Below, one piece after another: positions 39,983 through 47,671 of a stretch of 58,023 bases of DNA. The position numbers and the translations under genes are program-made. How positions within the stretch are numbered: position 1 is the first letter of the stretch; each line of letters starts with the position of its first letter. The notes beneath the pieces were generated by a model. The model was not told the DNA's origin, searched no databases, and was given only the letters and a program-made list of their open reading frames with translations. Where the stretch lies: the NCBI GenBank assembly GCA_964483375.1, contig CAZABJ010000010.1, positions 1 through 58,023 of the forward strand, written 5' to 3'. This DNA comes from JAUIEH01 sp964483375. Its GTDB lineage: Bacteria > Pseudomonadota > Alphaproteobacteria > Caulobacterales > Maricaulaceae.

Positions 39983-41767
39983 ATGATCAGGGCCTCGCTC
40001 GCCGCCGCCGCCTCCGTCTTCGCGTTCGCCGCCTCCGCCGCCGCACAAGATTGGAACGCGCGACCGACTTTTGGAGAAACCGCGTTCGCAGCCGGGTCTT
40101 TCGCCGATCCCCATGTGGCCCCGCTGCAGGCGGGGGGAAATCTCTCCGCCCGCGACGTCGTCGGACCGTTCTGCCGCGGATACATCGCCAACGCGCCGGA
40201 TTACGCGTTCACCTACACCGCCGGAGATGAACCGCTGTTCGTGTCTGCGGGCTCCAGAAGCGACACGACCTTGGTCGTCCGCACGCCCAACGGAGAGTGG
40301 TTGTGCGACGATGACGGCAATGAAGGGCTCAATCCCGGGCTTCAAATCGGAAAGCCGAATTCGGGTCGCTATGCGGTTTGGGTGGGCACCTACAGCCAGC
40401 TCGGCCGTTTCCCGGATGCGAATCTCTTCTTGTCGGGCGAACGGTTCTACGCAGAAGCGCCGAGCGAGGGCTCGAGCGGCGGTAATGGCGACAACGTGTC
40501 CTGGCAAGGCGTTCTCACCCCCGAGGCCGCTCCGAACTACGGCTCCGGCTCGCTGACCGGGGGCTTCACGCCGGATCCGTTCTCCGTCGCCCTGCGCGCG
40601 GGCGGGGACGTTTCCGTGTTTGATTTGGGCGGATTGTGCCGCGGCTACGTGACGGCGAGCCCTGATTACGTGCTCAATTTCACGCCGGGATCGCTGCCGC
40701 TGCATATCTCGGTGGGGTCATCCGCGGACACGACGCTCCTCGTGCTCACGCCGTCGAACCAATTGTTGTGCGACGATGACGGCGGGGCCTCTGGGCTGAA
40801 CCCGGGCCTCACCATCAACAATCCCGAGCCCGGCGCCTATCGGATCTGGGCGGGCACATACGGCAACTCCGGCGCACGCGCCGCCGCCTTGCACATTTCC
40901 GAAATCGGGTTTTCAGATTCCCCGCGCAGCGGCGGGGTCTTGATCGAGCCTGACGCCCCGGCGAACTACCGCACGCTGGATCTGTCCGCCGGGTTCGCCC
41001 GCCCCCAAACCGTCGATGTTTTCGCTGGCGGCGATCGCTTCGCGGGTGATCTGGGCGGTCGCTGCGTGGGCTACGTCACTTCAACCCCGGACGTCCGCGT
41101 TCGCTACGTCGCGAATGGCAGGAACCCGCTGGTGGTGGGCGTGCAAAGCGCACGCGACACCACGCTCGTGGTTCACACCCCATCGGGGCAATATCTTTGC
41201 GACGACGACGGCGGGGAGGGGCTCAACTCCGAGCTCCTGATCGAGAACCCCCAATCGGGCGAATACGCCATTTGGGCGGGGACCTATGACGCTGTGGCCG
41301 GCACGCCGGAAGCCACCGTCACGGTGTCTGAGGCGCGCGGCGCGGTGTCCACGGGACGGCCCAATGTCAACGCCGCTGAGGGCGCATTCGGGACGCGCGC
41401 TTTCACCGCCGGGTTTACGCCCGATCCCTTCGCCGTGAATGTCACCGCAGGCGGTTCGGTGAGCGCGCAGCAGCTTCCGGGACTTTGCATCGGCTTTATC
41501 GATGAGGAGCCCACTTTCGTGGCGAGCTATACGGCGGGCGCGTCAAACCTCTACATCTCCGCGGCCTCAGGCGCTGACACGACGCTGGTCGTGCGTGGTC
41601 CGGACGGAAACTATGTGTGCGACGACGACAGCGCTGGGAACTTCAACCCCGGCGTTGAAATCCGGAACCCGCAGGATGGTCGCTATCAAATCTGGGTCGG
41701 CACCTACCAGAACATCGGAACCGCCTCGGCCCGGCTGAGCATCTCGAACCGCGGCTATAACCGCTAG
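39983..41767 (+). CDS. Secreted protein with four PPC-like repeats
   Basis: 594 residues with a signal peptide (MIRASLAAAASVFAFAASAAAQ). The mature protein is four copies of an about 125-residue unit (28-155, 183-307, 325-450, 465-590). Each has the order: hydrophobic GFTPDPF-type strand, C-x-G-Y/F, a PDY/F strand, L-x-S/V-x-x-x-x-D-T-T-L-V-V, C-DDD, L/FN-PG-x-x-I-x-NP, and G-x-Y-x-I/VW-x-GTY. Every unit has two Cys 44-45 apart (64/108, 219/263, 361/406, 502/546), likely a disulphide. The pattern resembles the pre-peptidase C-terminal (PPC) domain, but no protease domain is present. SD GGGGAAG. Family not known to me. Confidence 0.85.
   Translation: MIRASLAAAASVFAFAASAAAQDWNARPTFGETAFAAGSFADPHVAPLQAGGNLSARDVVGPFCRGYIANAPDYAFTYTAGDEPLFVSAGSRSDTTLVVRTPNGEWLCDDDGNEGLNPGLQIGKPNSGRYAVWVGTYSQLGRFPDANLFLSGERFYAEAPSEGSSGGNGDNVSWQGVLTPEAAPNYGSGSLTGGFTPDPFSVALRAGGDVSVFDLGGLCRGYVTASPDYVLNFTPGSLPLHISVGSSADTTLLVLTPSNQLLCDDDGGASGLNPGLTINNPEPGAYRIWAGTYGNSGARAAALHISEIGFSDSPRSGGVLIEPDAPANYRTLDLSAGFARPQTVDVFAGGDRFAGDLGGRCVGYVTSTPDVRVRYVANGRNPLVVGVQSARDTTLVVHTPSGQYLCDDDGGEGLNSELLIENPQSGEYAIWAGTYDAVAGTPEATVTVSEARGAVSTGRPNVNAAEGAFGTRAFTAGFTPDPFAVNVTAGGSVSAQQLPGLCIGFIDEEPTFVASYTAGASNLYISAASGADTTLVVRGPDGNYVCDDDSAGNFNPGVEIRNPQDGRYQIWVGTYQNIGTASARLSISNRGYNR
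40064..41752 (+). repeat. Four-fold internal coding duplication
   Basis: Four tandem about 375-420 bp units within the secreted-protein gene. Conserved landmarks are the GACACGACGCT-type codons for DTTL and the TGCGACGATGAC-type codons for CDDD. Units have diverged, so duplication is not recent. Confidence 0.8.
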
Positions 41768-41779
41768 AGCCTGGCGGCG

Positions 41780-41805
41780 GCCCGCGTCGGCTTTTCGGCG
41801 CGGGC
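41780..41805. terminator. Hairpin between convergent genes
   Basis: GCCCGCG (41780-41786) / CGCGGGC (41799-41805) with a 12-nt loop containing TTTT. It lies between the ends of the four-repeat gene and the DUF2842 gene. There is no T-run on either side, so factor-independent termination is uncertain. Confidence 0.3.
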
Positions 41806-41990
41806 TATGACCGCTGGCTCATCCAGTTCATCAGCGGGCGGAGGGGAAAGACCCAAAGCACGCCCGCCGCGGCGTAAAACAAAAGCAGCACCGGCCAGGC
41901 TTGCGGCAACCATCCGCCGAGCGTCACCGCCAAGGCCACATAGGCGATGAGATAGATGATCAAAGCGAGGCTGCCGATAACGGCGCGCAT
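41805..41990 (-). CDS. DUF2842 small membrane protein
   Basis: 61 residues with two membrane helices: IGSLALIIYLIAYVALAVTLG and WPVLLLFYAAAGVLWVFPLRPL, ending NWMSQRS. The layout ..Y..A....G..P......L.YY...G..WV.PL.PL matches the alphaproteobacterial DUF2842 family, which is often near ctaA or hemA-type genes. It is divergent from ctaA. Function unknown. Confidence 0.85.
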   Translation of the reverse strand: MRAVIGSLALIIYLIAYVALAVTLGGWLPQAWPVLLLFYAAAGVLWVFPLRPLMNWMSQRS

Positions 41991-42094
41991 GGCTCCCCTC
42001 CGTTAGGGTGCGGCGGATGGCGCAGTGCGCTTGCGTCCGCCGGAGATGAGGCTACTTCGTGCATCCTGAGATAGGGCGAGGGCGGAGCGCTTCG

Positions 42095-43192
42095 ATGTAT
42101 ACCGGCAAGGCGAGCAGAGCGAGCGACAAACAGATCGCGATTTGGCTGTTCCTCGTCGCCGCGTTGGTGTTCGTCATGATCATTGTCGGCGGTCTGACGC
42201 GCCTCACAGATTCAGGGTTGTCCATCACCGAGTGGCGGCCCGTCACCGGCGTCATCCCCCCGCTCTCCGAAAGCGCTTGGGCCGAGGAATTCGCGCTCTA
42301 CCAGCAAACCGCGGAGTTTCAGATCCAGAACTACGCCATGACCATGGCGGAGTTTAAGGTCATCTATTGGTGGGAGTGGGGACACCGGTTCTTGGGGCGG
42401 CTGATCGGGGCGGCGTTCGCCATTCCCTTGCTCGTTTTCGCCCTGGCCCGGCGGCTGCGCCCTTGGCTCACCCCGCGGCTGCTCGTGCTCTTAGCGCTGG
42501 GCGGGCTGCAGGGCTTTATCGGGTGGTGGATGGTCGCAAGCGGCCTCACCGACCGGTTGGATGTCAGCCATTATCGCCTCGCGGTGCATCTTGGCCTGGC
42601 CTTCATCTTGTTCGGCGCCTTGATTTGGACGGGTCTGGACGCGTGGAACGGGGAAAGAGCCGCCCTGCGCTGGTCGCCCATCGCCATTTTCGCGGGGTTG
42701 TTTGCGGCGTTTACGTTCGTCCAAGTCATTCTCGGCGCGTTTGTCGCGGGTTTGGACGCGGGCCGCATCTACACCGATTGGCCCCTCATGAACGGCGGCT
42801 TTCTGCCTCCCGCCTATGCGGAGGGCGACGTGAGTTGGGCGACCGCGCTTGAAGACCGCGGCGCAGTGCAGTTCCACCATCGCCTCGGCGGGTATCTGCT
42901 GGCCTTAATGGCCATCGTTTTCGTCGCGACCGCATGGCGTCAGGCCGCTGACGCCCGGGGTTTCTTGGTCGCCGTCGGCGGGCTCACAGCCGCTCAGGTC
43001 GTGCTCGGCGTCGCCACGCTGATGCAAGCGGCGCCGTTGGCGCTGAGCGCGAGCCATCAGGCGTTGGCGGCGATCCTGCTCGGCGTCGCTGTCGCCGCCG
43101 CCCGCCGGCTCGCGTTAACGGATCCGTCGTCTAACCGGACGCAGACGGCGTCGTTATCGCCCCCAACAGCTGCTCAAGCGACACAACGCTGA
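42095..43192 (+). CDS. ctaA: Heme A synthase (COX15/CtaA)
   Basis: 365 residues, about eight membrane helices. Oxidises heme O to heme A for aa3-type cytochrome oxidase. Seen: MIIVGGLTRLTDSGLSITEWRPVTGVIPPL, VIYWWEWGHRFLGRLIG (first heme His), GWWMVASGLTDRLDVSHYRLAVHLGLAF, FVAGLDAGRIYTDWPLMNGGFLP, QFHHRLGGYLLALMA, SASHQALAAILLGVA. The ATG at 42095 with GGAG 7 nt upstream is chosen over an upstream GTG (42059). The 3' end overlaps the convergent lipoprotein gene by 62 bp. Confidence 0.96.
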   Translation: MYTGKASRASDKQIAIWLFLVAALVFVMIIVGGLTRLTDSGLSITEWRPVTGVIPPLSESAWAEEFALYQQTAEFQIQNYAMTMAEFKVIYWWEWGHRFLGRLIGAAFAIPLLVFALARRLRPWLTPRLLVLLALGGLQGFIGWWMVASGLTDRLDVSHYRLAVHLGLAFILFGALIWTGLDAWNGERAALRWSPIAIFAGLFAAFTFVQVILGAFVAGLDAGRIYTDWPLMNGGFLPPAYAEGDVSWATALEDRGAVQFHHRLGGYLLALMAIVFVATAWRQAADARGFLVAVGGLTAAQVVLGVATLMQAAPLALSASHQALAAILLGVAVAAARRLALTDPSSNRTQTASLSPPTAAQATQR

Positions 43193-44120
43193 CGGTGTCG
43201 CCATCGGTGACCATCAAAACGCCGCCCCGGTAAGCCGAGCCGCCGAAGCTCTCTGCGGACAGCGCCATATCCCGCGGCGTCGGGGATCCCGGTGCGTTGA
43301 GAGCGTCCTCGATTGAAAACCGTGCGATCAGTCGCCCATCGCTGCGGTTGACCGCTGCGATATGCCCGGCGTCAGGGCGGGCGAGCAAGGCATACCGGTC
43401 AAGCTCGATGGCGGTGACCGCGATATCGCTCGCCTCGCGCGACGGGCCTTCCGGGGTTAGCCGACCTGCGGCGTCCAGGGCCACCAGTTCATCGTTCGGC
43501 CCCAAGGTGCAGGCCTGCGCGCCCGCCATGTCCGGCTCGGCGCCGAGATCCTGCGAGACCAGCAACTCTTCGCCCTCGTCGCGAACGCGCCAGCGCCGAG
43601 CCTCCGTTGCGCCGACGGCGATAAACTCGATTAACGCGTTCGTCGCCCGGGTGACGCAAAGCCGATCAATGTCAAAGGCGGAGTCAATCGGTTGGGCGGG
43701 CGCCGGGATAATGGTCTCGTCCGCCGCCAGATAGATGTAAACGCCGGGCGTCTCATGGCCCCCGCCCGCGGCGATGATGAGCGGCGCCGCCGCGCCCCGC
43801 AGAGAAAACTCCGGCGCCACGGCGAGCGAGGTCGCGTGCGGCGCCTCAACAGCCTCGCTTGCGCCCTCGAACAAATCGAGGAGCACAAAGCCGACGCCCT
43901 CCACAGACGCCAAGCCCCGTCCGACCGTGGGAGAGCTCGCCGATGGCATCACCGCCAGAGCGGTCACCGGGCCGCCAAGGTCGCGATAGCCGTCCACAGC
44001 GCGAATGGGCGCGATTTCCAAATCCGGTTCGATGGGGCCGGTCGGGTCTAGGGCGTCCTCCCGCCCGCACGCGGCGAGAAATGCGAGACCCGAAAGGCCC
44101 AATAGTCGAACTGCCCTCAT
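43131..44120 (-). CDS. Lipoprotein with possible beta-propeller fold
   Basis: 329 residues. The N-terminus MRAVRLLGLSGLAFLAACGRED has a clear lipobox (LAAC), so it is membrane-anchored after signal peptidase II. The rest is beta-rich with about five to six blocks of alternating hydrophobic strands and turns (GVGFVLLDLFEGA, GVYIYLAADETI, IEFIAVGATEARRWRV, LVALDAAGRL, HIAAVNRSDGRLIARFSIED). This recalls phytase-like or YncE-like propellers. No enzyme motif recognised. It overlaps the end of ctaA tail-to-tail. Confidence 0.75.
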   Translation of the reverse strand: MRAVRLLGLSGLAFLAACGREDALDPTGPIEPDLEIAPIRAVDGYRDLGGPVTALAVMPSASSPTVGRGLASVEGVGFVLLDLFEGASEAVEAPHATSLAVAPEFSLRGAAAPLIIAAGGGHETPGVYIYLAADETIIPAPAQPIDSAFDIDRLCVTRATNALIEFIAVGATEARRWRVRDEGEELLVSQDLGAEPDMAGAQACTLGPNDELVALDAAGRLTPEGPSREASDIAVTAIELDRYALLARPDAGHIAAVNRSDGRLIARFSIEDALNAPGSPTPRDMALSAESFGGSAYRGGVLMVTDGDTVSVVSLEQLLGAITTPSASG

Positions 44121-44476
44121 AAACGGCTCCTTTGGCCAATCTCAGCGATCGGGGCGGGGATGGCGCCGCCCGAGTGAGGTGTCAGCATAGTCCCGGTGGT
44201 GGTTTCGACCATGGCCTCGTGCGCCTCGTGTGAAGAATCTGCGGTGCGAGGACAGCCAGCGGGGCCTCTGGGCGCTCCGACAAGGAGGGCCGGGCGCGCG
44301 CGACACGCAGCCCGCTTGGGCGAAGGTAAAATAATACCGTGACGCAAGCCATTGCGAATGCGGGGTTTTTTACCCTTTCTGGGTTGACCATCGCGGCCGG
44401 GACGCGTATAGCCCGCCGCCTGCTAGTTCTCACCCGCGCGGCTTCGTCCCCGACAGCCGCAGCCCACGGAGCCGCC
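44121..44476. other. 356-bp intergenic region upstream of rplM
   Basis: Between the divergent lipoprotein gene and rplM. It contains the rplM promoter (44384-44412) and a T-rich stretch (GGGGTTTTTTACCC, 44362-44375). The remaining 240 bp are very GC-rich with no ORF of convincing composition, no tRNA and no recognised ncRNA. A short plus-strand extension of the rplM frame back to 44339 has no similarity to L13 and is not counted. Confidence 0.6.
44384..44412 (+). promoter_or_regulatory. Sigma-70-like promoter for rplM-rpsI
   Basis: TTGACC (44384-44389) and TATAGC (44407-44412) at the optimal 17-bp spacing, 65 bp upstream of the rplM ATG. Confidence 0.7.
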
Positions 44477-45001
44477 ATGAGCGCCCAAACCAGCGAGACG
44501 GTCGCAAAGGTCGAACGCGGCCGGACTTATGTGCTCAAGACCGCCGACGTGACGAGCGAGGAACGCGGCAAAAAGTGGATCATCATCGACGCGGAAAACA
44601 TTGTGGTCGGCCGGCTCGCCGCGTTCATCGCCACACGGCTGCGCGGCAAGCACCGCGCTGACTACACCCCGCATGTGGATTGCGGCGATCACGTCGTGGT
44701 CGTGAACGCTGAGAAGGTCTCGTTCACCGGCAAGAAGCGCGGCGACAAGACCTATTACTGGCACACCGGCTATCCCGGAGGGATCAAGTCGCGCACGGCG
44801 GACAAGATTCTGGACGGCAAGCACCCCGAACGGGTGTTGCGCAAAGCCGTGCAGCGCATGCTTCCCAAAGAAAGCCCGCTCGCGCGTCGGCAACTGTCGA
44901 ATCTGCGCGTCTATGCTGGGCCGGACCATCCTCATGAAGCGCAACAGCCTGACGTGATCGATTTCGCAGGCCTGCACCCCAAAAACGCGCGCAAAGGCTG
45001 A
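44477..45001 (+). CDS. rplM: 50S ribosomal protein L13
   Basis: 174 residues. Seen: KKWIIIDAENIVVGRLAAFIATRLRGKHRADYTPHVDCGDHVVVVNAEKVSFTGKK (residues about 33-88), YYWHTGYPGGIKSRTADKIL, HPERVLRKAVQRMLPKESPLARRQLSNLRVYAGPDHPHEAQQP. It is longer at the N-terminus than E. coli L13 (142) by a Thr/Lys-rich stretch. The ATG at 44477 with CGGAG is preferred over 44339. It forms the conserved rplM-rpsI pair. Confidence 0.97.
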   Translation: MSAQTSETVAKVERGRTYVLKTADVTSEERGKKWIIIDAENIVVGRLAAFIATRLRGKHRADYTPHVDCGDHVVVVNAEKVSFTGKKRGDKTYYWHTGYPGGIKSRTADKILDGKHPERVLRKAVQRMLPKESPLARRQLSNLRVYAGPDHPHEAQQPDVIDFAGLHPKNARKG

Positions 45002-45003
45002 CC

Positions 45004-45498
45004 ATGTCCGATACGCCCACAAGCCTGGAAGACCTCGGAACCGCCATACAGGACGCTGGCGGGCCCGTACCCGAAAGCCTAGCCGAGCCGAAAGAGCCGC
45101 AGATCGACGAGTTCGGCCGCTCTTACGCCACGGGCAAGCGCAAGGACGCCGTGGCGCGGGTGTGGATCAAGCGCGGACACGGCAAAATCACCGTCAATGG
45201 CCGCGACCAGGACACCTATTTCGCCCGGCCGGTTTTGCGGATGATGCTGCAACAGCCCTTCGAGGTGACCGACCGGAAGGACCAGTTCGACGTCATCTGC
45301 ACGGTCAAGGGCGGAGGGCTCTCCGGCCAAGCCGGCGCGGTGCGTCATGGGATCTCAAAAGCGCTGACATTGTTTGAACCCGAGCTGCGCCCGGCCCTGA
45401 AGTCCAAAGGCTTCCTGACGCGCGACAGCCGCGTGGTCGAGCGGAAGAAGTACGGTCGCGCCAAAGCCCGCCGCAGCTTCCAGTTCTCCAAGCGCTAG
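45004..45498 (+). CDS. rpsI: 30S ribosomal protein S9
   Basis: 164 residues. An acidic N-terminal extension (about 35 residues) is followed by the S9 core: YATGKRKDAVARVWIKRGHGKITVNGRD, YFARPVLRMMLQQPFEV, CTVKGGGLSGQAGAVRHGISKALTLF, and the C-terminal tail DSRVVERKKYGRAKARRSFQFSKR that reaches the P site. The extension is usual in alphaproteobacteria. Two bp after rplM. Confidence 0.98.
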   Translation: MSDTPTSLEDLGTAIQDAGGPVPESLAEPKEPQIDEFGRSYATGKRKDAVARVWIKRGHGKITVNGRDQDTYFARPVLRMMLQQPFEVTDRKDQFDVICTVKGGGLSGQAGAVRHGISKALTLFEPELRPALKSKGFLTRDSRVVERKKYGRAKARRSFQFSKR

Positions 45499-45577
45499 AA
45501 CGGCCAGTCCGCGGCGCCACAGCGAAGCCGCATTGGGTCGCCAAAACTCGCGCTTCTTTGTGCGGGAGAGCGACGTC

Positions 45578-46933
45578 ATGCGGCTGTCTTGGATCGCGCT
45601 GGGCGTACTCGCCGGTTTGACGCTGGCCGCGCCGACGGACGCGCGCGATGTCGCGCTTTTGATCGGCAACGCGGCCTATGAAAACGAACAGCCGCTGCAG
45701 TCGCCCCTCAATGACGTGGCGACCATCGCCGCGCGTTTGGAGGCGATGGACTACGCAGAGGTCATTGTCCGGCGCGACCTTGATCTCAACGCGTTTGTCG
45801 ATGCGCTGGACGCCTTTGAACAAACCGCGGCGGGCGCGGACACGGCGCTGATTTACTTCGCCGGACACGGCATGGAGATCGAAGGGACGAACTATCTCGT
45901 CCCGGTCGACGCCATGCTCGCCCGGGAGAGCCGCGCCCGCTACGAGGCCGTGGATTTGGATGTCGTCCGGGACGTGCTGAGCGGCGCGGAACGGCTCAGA
46001 GTCGTCATCGTCGACGCGTGTCGAGACAACCGGTTCTTGGGCGGCGTTCGAGGGACCCGCGGCTTTGCGCCGGTGGCGGACGCGGCGGGGGAAGTGGTGG
46101 TGTTTTCCACCCGTCCCGGCGATGTCGCCGAGGACACCGTGGCGGACCTCGGCGTGAGCCCCTTTGCGGCGGCCTTAGATGAAGCCTTGGCCGCCGAGCC
46201 CAATCAAGACGTCCGCATTCTCTTCACCAGTCTCGCTGCGCGCGTCCACGAACTGGCGGGCCGAGAACAAACGCCCATGGCGGTCATTGGGCAAATGCCG
46301 CTCGGCCATGTGGCGCTCAGAACCGGTGTCGGCACGCCCTCCGAAACGAACCGTGGCCAGACGCGACCGACCGTGTCGGCGTCGGAGGACCCTATCGACC
46401 TGGCCAATGAAGTTGCGGCGGCCGCGGTGGAAGGGGGCGCGGCCGCCGTGACGGCTTTGGGCGACGCGCTTTTATTCGGCCGGGATGGTCGTCGTCCCAA
46501 CGCCGTCGCCGCGGCGCGCGTCTATCGGCAAGCCTGCGCGCTTGGCGATCCCGCGGGCTGCGGGGAACTTGGGGAGCTTTATCGAGAGGGTCAGGGTGGT
46601 CTCACCGTCGACTACGCCCAAGCCGTGGGGCTGTACCAAACGGCATGCGATGGGGGGCACGCCGCGTCATGCTCCAATCTCGGGACAGCGTATGCCAACG
46701 GCCAAGGCGGGCTGCCCCAAGACGTGCGCGAGGCCGTACGGTTATTCGGTTTGGCCTGTGAGGGCGGCAGCGCGGGCGGCTGCCGCAACCTCGCGGTCGC
46801 CTATGAACTGGGATATGGCGGCGTCAGCGCCGATCGCGCGGAGGCGGTTCGCCTGTATCGTCGGGCCTTGGCCTTAGACCCCGCTTATGAAGACGTCCGC
46901 CGGGACCTGCAGCGCCTGGGGGCGCGACCCTGA
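45578..46933 (+). CDS. Exported caspase-like (C14) protein with Sel1 repeats
   Basis: 451 residues. Signal peptide MRLSWIALGVLAGLTLAAPTDA, then a metacaspase/orthocaspase p20 domain starting DVALLIGNAAYENEQPLQSPLNDV. The catalytic dyad is present: His in LIYFAGHGMEIEG (H97) and Cys in VVIVDACRDNRF (C148). The C-terminal part (286-435) has about four Sel1-like repeats (YRQACALGDPAGCGELGELY, YQTACDGGHAASCSNLGTAY, FGLACEGGSAGGCRNLAVAY) with paired Cys like HcpA-type repeats. Export suggests a periplasmic role rather than intracellular cell death. Substrate unknown. Confidence 0.88.
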   Translation: MRLSWIALGVLAGLTLAAPTDARDVALLIGNAAYENEQPLQSPLNDVATIAARLEAMDYAEVIVRRDLDLNAFVDALDAFEQTAAGADTALIYFAGHGMEIEGTNYLVPVDAMLARESRARYEAVDLDVVRDVLSGAERLRVVIVDACRDNRFLGGVRGTRGFAPVADAAGEVVVFSTRPGDVAEDTVADLGVSPFAAALDEALAAEPNQDVRILFTSLAARVHELAGREQTPMAVIGQMPLGHVALRTGVGTPSETNRGQTRPTVSASEDPIDLANEVAAAAVEGGAAAVTALGDALLFGRDGRRPNAVAAARVYRQACALGDPAGCGELGELYREGQGGLTVDYAQAVGLYQTACDGGHAASCSNLGTAYANGQGGLPQDVREAVRLFGLACEGGSAGGCRNLAVAYELGYGGVSADRAEAVRLYRRALALDPAYEDVRRDLQRLGARP

Positions 46934-46955
46934 CACCCCCATATCCGGCCGCCGC

Positions 46956-47561
46956 TTAGTTACGGACGGCGTAGCGCTCGATTTCTTCTTGGGTCAGCGT
47001 AACGGCGCGCAGCTGAATGTCAGCCCCGCCGGGCACGTTGCGGTGGATGACGTAGAAAAAGCCCGAAATCCGCAACACGGCCGCGTCTGCGCCGAGGTTG
47101 GCGTCATATTCGCAGAAGACGTCGTTGGTCCAATGGGTGGCGCGATCCCCGGCATAGACCGTCACCCGCGCCGCTTCGCCAGCATTCTCGTCGATCGTAT
47201 CGAGCTCGAAGAAGTAACGCAGACCGTTTTCCATATCGAGCGGCCCATAGGCGCCCGGCGCACAGCCCGAAGGCTCTGAGGCGTAGCCCTGATCCACCAT
47301 CCGGCGCACCTCTTCCGCGGTGTCAGCCGAGACCGGAATGCGAAGATCCAACTGGGTGAACGTGCCGTCGGCGAGGTTTTCCGTGGCGCTCAACAGCTCA
47401 GGATTGTTCACCCGTGCGGTGCGCACCGCGCCCGGCGGGACGTTCGCGCCGACAAAATCCATCGAGGTTTGGTTGAAATCGCGCGCGAGCGCGGGCGTGG
47501 CGCCGGCAATTGCGCCGCAGAGCGCAGCGATTGCCCAAGGGGTCTTTGCGGTGAAGCTCAT
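46956..47561 (-). CDS. Exported protein of unknown function
   Basis: 201 residues. Signal peptide (AIAALCGAIAGATPALA-R). The mature protein has two Cys (SGCAPGAYGPL and DVFCEYDANLG), possibly disulphide-linked, and beta-rich stretches (FTQLDLRIPV, ARVTVYAGDRATHW, AAVLRISGFFYVIHRNVPGGADIQLRAVTLT). No family recognised. Its upstream neighbour on the same strand is the gapped GH19-like gene, which ends 110 bp before its start. Confidence 0.75.
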   Translation of the reverse strand: MSFTAKTPWAIAALCGAIAGATPALARDFNQTSMDFVGANVPPGAVRTARVNNPELLSATENLADGTFTQLDLRIPVSADTAEEVRRMVDQGYASEPSGCAPGAYGPLDMENGLRYFFELDTIDENAGEAARVTVYAGDRATHWTNDVFCEYDANLGADAAVLRISGFFYVIHRNVPGGADIQLRAVTLTQEEIERYAVRN

Positions 47562-47671
47562 GGGGTCGCTCCTTCTTCGCGGCCGCGGGATAAGTGCTTA
47601 ACGCCGCCGCGCGCCTGTCCGGCTTAACGCAATCGGTCGCTTTGGGTTCTGGGTTTCGAAGAGGGCGAGGG

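Noticed and set aside
44121..44383. Hidden structured RNA (SRP, RNase P, 6S) upstream of rplM
   Set aside because: Inspected for signature loops of these RNAs; none found. GC-rich sequence alone is not evidence.
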